A DNA stretch of 62,452 nucleotides from NCBI GenBank assembly GCA_023251535.1, contig JAHEYP010000020.1, forward strand, positions 1-62,452. Reading direction: 5' to 3'. This document shows positions 24,124 through 31,522 of the stretch, one piece after another. The notes under the pieces were generated by a model that was not told the DNA's origin, ran no database searches, and saw nothing but the letters and a program-made list of their open reading frames with translations. Every line of letters begins with the position of its first letter. The first letter of the stretch is position 1. A program made the position numbers and the translations under genes. This DNA is from Bacteroidota bacterium. GTDB taxonomy: Bacteria > Bacteroidota > Bacteroidia > AKYH767-A > OLB10.

Positions 24124-25815
24124 ATGAAAAAGCAAAATACTCGAAGAGATTTTCTTAAAACTTCCGCATTGTTGTCGGTGGTGGGATTTATTCCCGGAAA
24201 ATCAGCTATCGCTTCTACATCAGTTGAAGATGTGAAAGCCCCTTCTCCCGATATTTCTTCTCAACCTACCGATTCATTTACCATTTTATATACGAGCGAT
24301 ATTCATGCGCAGCTAAATACGCATGATGAGTTTTTCTGGGAGAATAATGCCCCCGTTTATCGTAAGCGTGGAGGATTGCCTGTCCTGAAGACGATGATCA
24401 ATTCTTTGCGCAAAGAGAATCCGAATCCCATTTTAATTGATGGTGGCGACTTCTTCCACGGTCATGGCCTCGCTTCGCTTACTGAGGGTGAAGCACTCAT
24501 CCCAATCTTGAATAACTTCGATTATGATCTTATCCTTCCCGGTAATTGGGAGGTGGTTTATAAGAAGAAAAAGATGTTATACGATATGGGACATGCTACC
24601 GCAGCTAAGATTTGTGCTAACATGTGGCATCAATGCGATGGTCCCGAAAATGGTGAATTGATTTATCAACCTTACTGGATTAAAAAAGTTGGTTCTACCA
24701 AAATTGGATTTATTGGTTATACCGATCATCTAATCCCAAAACGTCAGTCGCCGGCGTATAGCGTGGGCATTAAATTCGAACATGCCGACTTTAACCTCAC
24801 TCGCTATATTAAGTTGTTGAAGGAAGTGGAAGGCTGCGGAATTATTTTTGTTGTTACTCACATGGGCTTAGCACAACAGGTAGGACTTTCTAATAATCCC
24901 GCTTGCGAAGGAGCCGATTTCATCCTCGGTGCCGATACCCACGAACGTGTGCGTGTTCCAATTGAAGGCAAGTATTCGAAAGTTGTTGAGTGTGGTGCAT
25001 TCGGTTCGTTTATCGGCCGATTGAAAGTGCAAATCGAGAACGATAAAATTAAATCGTACCAATATGATTTACTCGATGTGGATCCCGAGAAATATGCTCC
25101 AGATGCTGCACTTCAAAGTATGATCGATAAAGCACTTGATCCTTATCGCGCCGAATTAAATAAAGTAATTGGCGTTACTACGTCACCGTTAGTAAGATAT
25201 TTTGTCTTGGAATCTCCAATGGACAATTTGTTGACCAATGCAATCATGTGGAAATTTAAACCGGATATCGCATTGAGCAATGGATTCCGTTTTTGTCAGC
25301 CTCTAGCTGTTGGTCCTTCGGGAAAACAAAATATTACAAAAGAGTTTTTGTGGAATATGCTTCCTGTAAATAGCGAAGCTAAAATGGGATACGTTACCGG
25401 TAAACAAATCATGAATTGGCTCGAGAAGGAATTGCAAAATGCATTTGCGAAAGATCCTTCTAAACGACTCGGAGGATGGTTTGTTCGCTTTGCAGGAATG
25501 GAAGTGAATGTTACTATCGGCAATGAAATGGGTAAGCGCGTAAATTGGGTGAAGATTAAGGGAAAACCTTTGCAAGAAGATAAAGAATACAGTATTATTG
25601 CTTGTGAACGCGAAGGTGATCCTGATGATACTTTATGCAGAATTGAAAAAGTATTGCGTCCTACAAAATTAAATACACTTATGCATGCAGTGATGGAAGA
25701 ATATCTTGCTAAGAATTCTCCCGTTTCTCCTAAGATTGAACATAGAACCACCGCTACCGATCAACCTGCGACATTACTTACGCAATTACAAGGAACAACA
25801 TACGAATTTCATTAA
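24124..25815 (+). CDS. SoxB-like metallophosphoesterase/5'-nucleotidase-family protein with Tat signal
   Basis: 563 residues from ATG 24124. Twin-arginine signal TRRDFLKTSALLSVVGFIPG. Dimetal ligands of the family: D59 and H61 (SDIHAQ), D109 (DGGDFFHGHG), N141 (GNWE), H246 (VTHMG), H273 (ADTHERV). The N-W-E pattern in place of the 5'-nucleotidase N-H-E, and the C-terminal domain with SNGFRF plus GGWFVRFAGM instead of the nucleotide-clamping GGGIR motif, both point to SoxB (sulfate thiohydrolase), as does the Tat export. It differs from classical SoxB in having DGGDFF rather than DGGDTW. No SoxYZ or SoxAX is encoded in this window. It overlaps the TsdA-like gene by one base. Confidence 0.75.
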   Translation: MKKQNTRRDFLKTSALLSVVGFIPGKSAIASTSVEDVKAPSPDISSQPTDSFTILYTSDIHAQLNTHDEFFWENNAPVYRKRGGLPVLKTMINSLRKENPNPILIDGGDFFHGHGLASLTEGEALIPILNNFDYDLILPGNWEVVYKKKKMLYDMGHATAAKICANMWHQCDGPENGELIYQPYWIKKVGSTKIGFIGYTDHLIPKRQSPAYSVGIKFEHADFNLTRYIKLLKEVEGCGIIFVVTHMGLAQQVGLSNNPACEGADFILGADTHERVRVPIEGKYSKVVECGAFGSFIGRLKVQIENDKIKSYQYDLLDVDPEKYAPDAALQSMIDKALDPYRAELNKVIGVTTSPLVRYFVLESPMDNLLTNAIMWKFKPDIALSNGFRFCQPLAVGPSGKQNITKEFLWNMLPVNSEAKMGYVTGKQIMNWLEKELQNAFAKDPSKRLGGWFVRFAGMEVNVTIGNEMGKRVNWVKIKGKPLQEDKEYSIIACEREGDPDDTLCRIEKVLRPTKLNTLMHAVMEEYLAKNSPVSPKIEHRTTATDQPATLLTQLQGTTYEFH

Positions 25816-26783
25816 TGGGTATTATGAAAAATTATTTCTTTAAAATTATATTGGTAGCATTGTTATGTCAAGCTTGTTCTCCTGCTAAAAAAGAGGAGGC
25901 TGCAGCTGATGCAAAACCCGATTCTATTTGGGTGAAACCTAGCTTGTACCTCGATACGGAGTTGAAGGGTGAACAGCGAAAGTTGGTGATTTATGGTGAG
26001 GAGTTGATTGCACATACTTCAAAGTATTTAGGCCCGAATGGTTCTGTTGCTCATCTTACCAACGGAATGAATTGCCAGAATTGTCACCTAGAAGCTGGTA
26101 CTCGTCCTTTGGGAAATAATTATAGCGGAGTGTTCTCTACATATCCGAAATTTAGAGAGCGCAGCGGACGAATAGAAAGTATTTACAAACGTGTAAGCGA
26201 TTGCATGGAACGTAGTCTAAACGGTACACCTATCGATAGCAATAGCTATGAATTCAAAGCCATCTACGCTTATATGCAATGGCTCGGTAAGGATGTGAAG
26301 AAGGATGTGAAGCCTTATCAAAGCGGAATTAAACGATTGAAATTCCTCGAGCGTGCTGCTGATCCTGCGAAAGGGAAATTAGTGTATGAAACGCAATGCA
26401 GAAGCTGCCATGGAGAGAATGGTGCAGGCGTTAAAGATGCTAATGGAATCGCTTGGATTTATCCTCCTGTTTGGGGTAATGATAGTTATAATGATGGAGC
26501 AGGATTATTTCGCTTGTCGAATTTCGCAGGTTATGTGAAATACAATATGCCTTTCGGTAAGTCGGATGTGAATTCGCAAGCGTTGAGCGATGAAGAAGCT
26601 TGGGATGTTGCAGCTTTTGTAAATAGTCAGCCACGACCTTCTAAAGATCAAAGTGCCGACTGGCCAAATAAATCAAAGAAGCCTGTCGATTTTCCTTATC
26701 CTCCTTACGGTGATGAGTTTTCGGCCGTTCAACATAAGTATGGTCCTTTTAAGCCTATAGCCGATTTCTATAAAAAGAAGTAA
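25815..26783 (+). CDS. TsdA-like diheme cytochrome c (putative thiosulfate dehydrogenase), lipoprotein
   Basis: 322 residues (ATG 25815 overlaps the previous stop; ATG 25824 is also possible). A signal ending LLCQAC suggests a lipid anchor. Heme 1: C87-C90-H91 (NCQNCHLEAGT); heme 2: C195-C198-H199 (CRSCHGENGAG). The TsdA pattern runs through it: FRERSGRIESIYKRVSDCMERSLNG, with C130 at the place of the unusual cysteine heme ligand, PPVWGNDSYNDGAG, NMPFG with M245 as probable heme-2 ligand, and AWDVAAFVNSQPRP. TsdA interconverts thiosulfate and tetrathionate, exchanging electrons with other cytochromes. Pairing with a SoxB-like protein points to a periplasmic thiosulfate/tetrathionate route; its direction is unknown. 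Confidence 0.85.
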   Translation: MGIMKNYFFKIILVALLCQACSPAKKEEAAADAKPDSIWVKPSLYLDTELKGEQRKLVIYGEELIAHTSKYLGPNGSVAHLTNGMNCQNCHLEAGTRPLGNNYSGVFSTYPKFRERSGRIESIYKRVSDCMERSLNGTPIDSNSYEFKAIYAYMQWLGKDVKKDVKPYQSGIKRLKFLERAADPAKGKLVYETQCRSCHGENGAGVKDANGIAWIYPPVWGNDSYNDGAGLFRLSNFAGYVKYNMPFGKSDVNSQALSDEEAWDVAAFVNSQPRPSKDQSADWPNKSKKPVDFPYPPYGDEFSAVQHKYGPFKPIADFYKKK

Positions 26784-26815
26784 GCATAACAAAAGTCATA
26801 TTTATATGAACCTTT

Positions 26816-26840
26816 AAAAACTCCTCAGGGAGTTTTTTTT
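26816..26840 (+). terminator. Terminator after the TsdA-like gene
   Basis: AAAAACTCC-TCAG-GGAGTTTTT stem-loop with T tail. Confidence 0.85.
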
Positions 26841-26847
26841 GTTTTGT

Positions 26848-26863
26848 CGTGACATCGGTCATT
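26848..26863. promoter_or_regulatory. Crp/Fnr-type operator upstream of the CstB-like gene
   Basis: CGTGA-CATCGG-TCATT. Centre 26855.5, exactly 36.5 bp from the last G of the -7-like box GAATTTTG (26885-26892). The weakest palindrome of the five but with the same geometry. Confidence 0.6.
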
Positions 26864-26980
26864 TTTATTGGGGATGAAAAATCTGAATTTTGCATTTCAG
26901 AAAATTTATGTTTTCGATGTCTTCGCTTCTCGAAGGCTATGAAAATTGCACATTCATTTCCACCTTTAATAAAACTTAAT

Positions 26981-28399
26981 ATGAAAATTGAACAAATCTA
27001 TACTGGATGTTTAGCTGAAGCAGCATACTTTATCGAATCAAATGGTGAAGTAGCAATCATTGATCCATTGCGCGATGTTGCCCCTTATATCGAAAGAGCA
27101 AATCGTAATGGCGGAAATATCAAGTATATTTTTGAAACACATTTTCATGCTGATTTCGTTAGCGGACATATCGATCTTGCGAAAAAAACAGGAGCTAAAA
27201 TTGTATTTGGTCCTACCGCTGTTCCAGGCTATGACGCGTATGTTGCAAAGGATGAAGAAGTGTTTCCTTTAGGAAATGTTTTCATAAAAGTATTGCACAC
27301 TCCCGGACATACCATGGAGTCTTCTTGTTTCTTATTGCTCGACGAGAACAAAAAAGAGGTTGCTGTTTTCACAGGCGATACTTTGTTCATTGGAGATGTG
27401 GGTCGCCCCGATTTAGTTCAAAAAGTAAAAGCGGATGTTACGCCGCAAATTCTTGCAGCGCATTTGTATAATTCTCTTCGCACGAAATTGATGGTGCTGC
27501 CTGATGATGTAATTGTTTATCCAGGACATGGTGCAGGTAGTGCATGCGGAAAGAGTATGAGTAAAGAAACTACTGATACTATCGGGCACCAAAAGCAAGT
27601 TAATTACGCATTAGAAGCATCGCTTACGGTAGAGAAGTTTACTGATAAATTACTCGACGGATTAGTAGAGCCGCCTCAATATTTCCCTGCTAATGTTATC
27701 TTGAATTTGAAAGGCTCTGTAAAGAGTGTCGATGATGTAGTGAAAGCAGGAACGCAAGCTTTAACTCCTTCTGAATTTAGTACAGTATGGGAATCGTTGA
27801 ATGCTTTAGTGCTCGATACAAGAAAGAAAGAAGCATTTTCGGCTGCGCATATTCCGGGAGCAGTATTCATTGGGCTGGATGATAATTTCGCACCATGGGT
27901 AGGGACATTAATTCCCGATTTAAATCAAGCAATACTTTTAATCACCGAAGAAGGAAGAGAAGAAGAAGCAGTTATTCGTTTGTCAAGAGTAGGGTATGAT
28001 AACCCTGTAGGATTTTTAAAAGGCGGAATGGATGCTTGGATTGCCGCCGGAAATAAAGTAGAGATGTTATCACAAATTTCTCCCAACGATTTTGAGAAAA
28101 TGTTTGTTGACGGAAGCATCGAAGCAAGAGACGTTCGTCGCAAAAGCGAATATGATACCGAGCATATAGAAGGAGTAGAAAACTTTCCACTCGATTTCAT
28201 CAATAAAAATTTTTCATCATTAAACAAAGAAAAAACATACTACCTGCATTGTCAAGGCGGATATCGCTCAGTAATTGCATGCTCAATTTTAATGTCGAAA
28301 GGATTTAGTAAAGTCGTTAACGTGCTTGGCGGATATAAAGAACTCGCACAAACAAATTTAAAGCGTACTCAGTTTCATAAGCAGAATACGGAGCTATAA
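26981..28399 (+). CDS. CstB-like persulfide dioxygenase fused to a pseudo-rhodanese and a rhodanese domain
   Basis: 472 residues from ATG 26981; 44 codons of open frame upstream run through the operator and -7 box and are rejected. Domain 1 (about 1-235): metallo-beta-lactamase fold of the persulfide dioxygenase type, with H54-x-H56-x-D58 and H63 in HFHADFVSGH, then HTPGHT and GDTLFIGDVGRPD. Domain 2 (about 265-350): rhodanese fold whose active-site loop (LLITEEGREEEA) has no cysteine. Domain 3 (about 365-470): rhodanese with C424 in HCQGGYRS. This order matches staphylococcal CstB, which oxidises persulfides to thiosulfate in sulfide detoxification. The likely product would feed the TsdA- and SoxB-like proteins. 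Confidence 0.88.
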   Translation: MKIEQIYTGCLAEAAYFIESNGEVAIIDPLRDVAPYIERANRNGGNIKYIFETHFHADFVSGHIDLAKKTGAKIVFGPTAVPGYDAYVAKDEEVFPLGNVFIKVLHTPGHTMESSCFLLLDENKKEVAVFTGDTLFIGDVGRPDLVQKVKADVTPQILAAHLYNSLRTKLMVLPDDVIVYPGHGAGSACGKSMSKETTDTIGHQKQVNYALEASLTVEKFTDKLLDGLVEPPQYFPANVILNLKGSVKSVDDVVKAGTQALTPSEFSTVWESLNALVLDTRKKEAFSAAHIPGAVFIGLDDNFAPWVGTLIPDLNQAILLITEEGREEEAVIRLSRVGYDNPVGFLKGGMDAWIAAGNKVEMLSQISPNDFEKMFVDGSIEARDVRRKSEYDTEHIEGVENFPLDFINKNFSSLNKEKTYYLHCQGGYRSVIACSILMSKGFSKVVNVLGGYKELAQTNLKRTQFHKQNTEL

Positions 28400-28507
28400 A
28401 TATCAGATAATCGATAATCGATGATAGATAATCGATTGGACTGCCATTGGCCTATTGGATTTAAATGTCGCATAAGGGAAGGCTTGCTGGCGAAAGGAAA
28501 AGTTTTT
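28400..28507. other. Non-coding start of the cstB-like / asd intergenic region
   Basis: Holds short overlapping repeats of GATAATCGA (about 28405-28437). No promoter, terminator or credible gene seen. Confidence 0.5.
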
Positions 28508-28774
28508 CTGTGCCTCTGCGTGAAATAATCATACCCATCTAAACTTAGAGACTTAGCGTCTTGGTGCCTTTGCGTGCAATAAACATATCCCTCTAAACTC
28601 TGCGTCTCTGCGCCTCTGCGCGAAATAAACATACCCCTCTAAACTTAGCGCCTTTGCGCCTCTGCGCGAGAAAAACACCATCGTCCAAACTCTGCGCCTT
28701 TGCGCCTCTGCGTGAGAAAAAAACACACGTCCAAACTCTGCGTCTCTGCGCCTCTGCGTGAAAAAACACTCACC
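28508..28774. repeat. Intergenic tandem repeat, 46-bp period, about six units
   Basis: Units begin with AAACTCTGCG or AAACTTAGCG and contain CTCTGCGCCTCTGCGTGA-type cores. Clean starts at 28595, 28641, 28687 and 28733 give an exact 46-bp period; a diverged 54-bp unit starts at 28541 and a partial unit at 28508. Similar GCG-pyrimidine repeats occur between genes in many bacterial genomes. The minus-strand open frame through it is not a gene. Confidence 0.85.
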
Positions 28775-28842
28775 AATATTTGCCCCATAAGGTTCTTTGC
28801 CATCACTTCCCCTTCCTTTTACCCTCCCATTTATCTTTTTTA

Positions 28843-28850
28843 TAGCTTTG
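28843..28850 (+). promoter_or_regulatory. asd -7 box (TAGCTTTG)
   Basis: Exact TAnnTTTG ending 4 nt before the asd ATG, which suggests a leaderless transcript. Confidence 0.65.
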
Positions 28851-28854
28851 CTAT

Positions 28855-29847
28855 ATGAAACTAGCTGTTGTTGGCGCTACTGGATTGGTAGGCACTAAAA
28901 TGATCGAAGTATTACAAGAACGTAATTTCCCGGTTGATGAATTCATTCCTGTGGCTTCTGAGAGGTCGCTAGGGAAAGAAGTAATCTTCGGAGGAAAAGC
29001 ATATAAGGTGGTAAGCATGCAAGACGCTGTGAATATGGCTCCTGATGTAGCTATTTTCTCTGCGGGCGGAAACACTTCCCTCGAATGGGCCCCTGCTTTT
29101 GCTGCTAAAGGTACTGTGGTTATCGATAATTCGTCAGCTTGGCGTATGGACCCTACCAAGAAATTGGTGGTGCCTGAAATCAACGCAGATGTATTAACTG
29201 CCGACGATAAGATTATTGCTAATCCCAATTGTTCTACTATTCAAATGGTGATGGCCTTGTCGCCATTGCATAAGAAGTATAAAATTAAACGTGTTGTAGT
29301 TTCTACTTATCAATCGGTAAGTGGTACAGGAGCGAAAGCTGTTACTCAATTAATGGGAGAGCGAGTAGGAGAGGATGTGCCTAAGGCGTATGCTCATCCA
29401 ATCGATTTAAATTTAATTCCCCAGATAGATAGTTTCCTCGATAATGGATATACCAAAGAGGAAATGAAGATGGTGAACGAGACGTGCAAGATTTTACGCG
29501 ACGATACTATTCGCGTTACAGCAACTACAGTGCGTGTTCCTGTGAAAGGCGGACATTCCGAAGCCGTAAATATTGAGTTTGAAAACGATTTCGATTTAAT
29601 AGAAGTGCGTAACTTACTTTCGGCTATGCCTGGCGTTATACTCACCGATGATCCTGCTAACGGAAAATATCCTATGCCTTTATATGCAGAAGGAAAAGAT
29701 GAAGTGTTTGTTGGCCGACTTCGTCGCGATGAAACTCAACCCAACACCCTCAACATGTGGATCGTTGCCGACAACCTCCGCAAAGGTGCTGCTACTAATG
29801 CAGTTCAAATCGCCGAGTATTTGTTGAAAGCAGGGATTATAAAATAG
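28855..29847 (+). CDS. asd: Aspartate-semialdehyde dehydrogenase
   Basis: 330 residues. NADPH-dependent reduction of aspartyl phosphate, the second step of the aspartate pathway after lysC (9902). MKLAVVGATGLVGTKMIEVL is the NADP Rossmann start; IFSAGGNTSLEWAPAFAAKGTVVIDNSSAWRM and NPNCSTIQMVMALSPLH with the catalytic cysteine are diagnostic; GGHSEAVNIEFE includes the late conserved His/Glu. Monocistronic, ended by a strong terminator. Confidence 0.96.
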   Translation: MKLAVVGATGLVGTKMIEVLQERNFPVDEFIPVASERSLGKEVIFGGKAYKVVSMQDAVNMAPDVAIFSAGGNTSLEWAPAFAAKGTVVIDNSSAWRMDPTKKLVVPEINADVLTADDKIIANPNCSTIQMVMALSPLHKKYKIKRVVVSTYQSVSGTGAKAVTQLMGERVGEDVPKAYAHPIDLNLIPQIDSFLDNGYTKEEMKMVNETCKILRDDTIRVTATTVRVPVKGGHSEAVNIEFENDFDLIEVRNLLSAMPGVILTDDPANGKYPMPLYAEGKDEVFVGRLRRDETQPNTLNMWIVADNLRKGAATNAVQIAEYLLKAGIIK

Positions 29848-29874
29848 TCACTCGCAGTAGAGAGTGTAAAACAG

Positions 29875-29912
29875 AAAGCGACCGTAATAAAATTATTACG
29901 GTCGCTTTTTTT
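29875..29912 (+). terminator. Terminator after asd
   Basis: 16-bp perfect stem AAAGCGACCGTAATAA / TTATTACGGTCGCTTT and a T run. Confidence 0.92.
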
Positions 29913-29998
29913 AATTTGTTATATGATGCATTTTCAAATCATCTGAGCTTTGCTCCAATATTCAAATCAACACATTTTCAAATTTTCAAATCGTCAAA

Positions 29999-30778
29999 TT
30001 ACTTCACCATCGCCAGAGGATGCGCTACGCCTTTGTAATCCGATAAGTCCATCTTTACTGAACCTACCATAATTTCTGCTTCTGCTCTCACAGGAATACG
30101 GTTCTTGTCGTCGCTAACCCAAACTGTCATGCCTTCTTTTTCTTTGAATACACGTCCTTCTAAAAGGTATGGCTTGAATTTGATACACTTGAATTTTCCT
30201 TTCTTCGTTTTGATGGTTTCTTTCCCGATGTATTTAATAACTAATGGGAAGGTCTCATCGTCGAGGTAGGTGTTAATTAAGAATGTGTCGCCAGGAGCTG
30301 CGTTGTTAAAGTCAATTGTTCTTGCATAGTAAAAGGCCGATATCAAGTCCTGAACATGTCCCGGAGTCTTAATCGTTTTCTTTTCACTTGTAGCTGTACT
30401 CTTGTAGTGGTTGAAGCTTACATTCTGATTTTTTGTATAGCTTCCTTCTTCTACATTCCTAACAAATAGCCAAGGTACCATGGCGTCGCTATCGATGTAA
30501 CTTTCATATCGATCACGAACTTTAAAAAACCAATCAAATGCACCTACCGAGCGGCCAGTGCCTGTTACTTTAAAACAATTTCGAGAGCCTATAGCTTTCA
30601 TTTCGGGAGCCACTGTTAAAACGGCTTCTCCTGCATCCATGAACCCGTAGTGAACCCTGTATGTTAGTTCTTCTCCGGGTTGAAAAGCATCTTGCGATAC
30701 TTTACGTAATATTTGCGCTTGCGCTGTACTGAATACGCCTAAACTGATAACTAGTGCGATTCTGATGATTGCTTTCAT
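29999..30778 (-). CDS. DUF3108 domain-containing exported protein
   Basis: 259 residues. Signal peptide MKAIIRIALVISLGVFSTAQAQ. The mature part starts with FQPGEELTYRVHYGFMDAGEAVLTV, the typical DUF3108 opening, and continues with RSVGAFDWFFKVRDRYESYID and VWVSDDKNRIPVRAEAEIMVGSVKMDL. Probably a periplasmic beta-rich protein; role unknown. Its ATG overlaps the scpB stop codon by 4 bp, so the two are translationally coupled. Confidence 0.87.
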   Translation of the reverse strand: MKAIIRIALVISLGVFSTAQAQILRKVSQDAFQPGEELTYRVHYGFMDAGEAVLTVAPEMKAIGSRNCFKVTGTGRSVGAFDWFFKVRDRYESYIDSDAMVPWLFVRNVEEGSYTKNQNVSFNHYKSTATSEKKTIKTPGHVQDLISAFYYARTIDFNNAAPGDTFLINTYLDDETFPLVIKYIGKETIKTKKGKFKCIKFKPYLLEGRVFKEKEGMTVWVSDDKNRIPVRAEAEIMVGSVKMDLSDYKGVAHPLAMVK

Positions 30779-31494
30779 TGTGCGTTGGGATCTATGTCGA
30801 TTTCCCCTGTTTGCAAATCCTGAGCCAAACTTTCTGATTCGGTGCTTGAAGGACTCTCAATATATGTTCTGAGGTCATTTTCAATGCTTTCCGTTCCTGG
30901 CGCAAGATCAACGGGGATGTCCATTGTATCCATTAAGTCGGCTGGAGTACCTATTTCATTGTCTGCAATATGTAAATCTTTCAATTTCGGTAGGTCTTTT
31001 ACCGATTTAAGCCCAAAGTGATCCATGAAGTTCTTGCTGGTGCCATATAACAAAGGTTTCCCCGGACCATCGCCTTTTCCATTAATCACGATTAATTCTT
31101 TCTCAAGTAGCTTCTGAATAGAGTAGTCGCAGTTTACTCCGCGAATATGTTCTATCTCTGATTTCGATAACGGTTGCTTGTACGCTATTATTGCTAATGT
31201 CTCTAGTGCCGCTGTCGATAGTCTTCTCTTTGCTTTAATCTGCAACAATGTATTTACTACATTGTGGTATTCTTTCTTCGAAAGAAATTGATACCCTTCG
31301 GCGATCTCTACTAACTCAAAGGCAAAGCGCTCATCGCTGAATTTTACTTTCAGTGTTTCGATGATTTCTTTTAGCTCGTCTTTCTTTAGCTCCCAACCAT
31401 AAGCCGTATTTAAGCAGTTGATTATATCGTCGCCCGTTACTGGTGATTCTGCTGTGAAGATTAATGCTTCTATGTGTTGCTCGAGTAATTGCAT
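30775..31494 (-). CDS. scpB: Segregation and condensation protein B
   Basis: 239 residues. Kleisin-associated winged-helix subunit of the SMC-ScpAB condensin. Two winged-helix domains: LEQHIEALIFTAESPVTGDDI and RLSTAALETLAIIAYKQPLSKSEIEHIRGVNCDYSIQKLLEKELI, then GRxxGPGKPLLYGTSKNFMDHFGLKSVKDLPKL, which is diagnostic. The last 60 residues are acidic and probably unstructured. scpA is not in this window. 28 bp downstream of leuS. Confidence 0.94.
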   Translation of the reverse strand: MQLLEQHIEALIFTAESPVTGDDIINCLNTAYGWELKKDELKEIIETLKVKFSDERFAFELVEIAEGYQFLSKKEYHNVVNTLLQIKAKRRLSTAALETLAIIAYKQPLSKSEIEHIRGVNCDYSIQKLLEKELIVINGKGDGPGKPLLYGTSKNFMDHFGLKSVKDLPKLKDLHIADNEIGTPADLMDTMDIPVDLAPGTESIENDLRTYIESPSSTESESLAQDLQTGEIDIDPNAQ

Positions 31495-31522
31495 GTGACT
31501 AGGTATTGTCTTTAGATTTAAA

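Noticed and set aside
25296..25751. 151-codon minus-strand open frame
   Set aside because: Shadow of the SoxB-like gene; no promoter and no recognisable protein features.
24124..25815. Annotating 24124-25815 as an ordinary 5'-nucleotidase
   Set aside because: The nucleotide-binding GGGIR motif and N-H-E box are absent; SoxB-type N-W-E and GFR/GGxxVRxxG motifs are present.
26849..26980. 44-residue N-terminal extension of the CstB-like protein
   Set aside because: It covers the Crp/Fnr-type operator and -7 box; the metallo-beta-lactamase domain starts at MKIEQIYTGC.
28375..28632. Minus-strand 85-codon open frame in the tandem repeat
   Set aside because: Its repeated RRGAETQ-type protein is a translation of the 46-bp DNA repeat; no promoter or start context.
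28508..28774. CRISPR array
   Set aside because: The units are contiguous 46-bp near-copies with no unique spacers and no cas genes.
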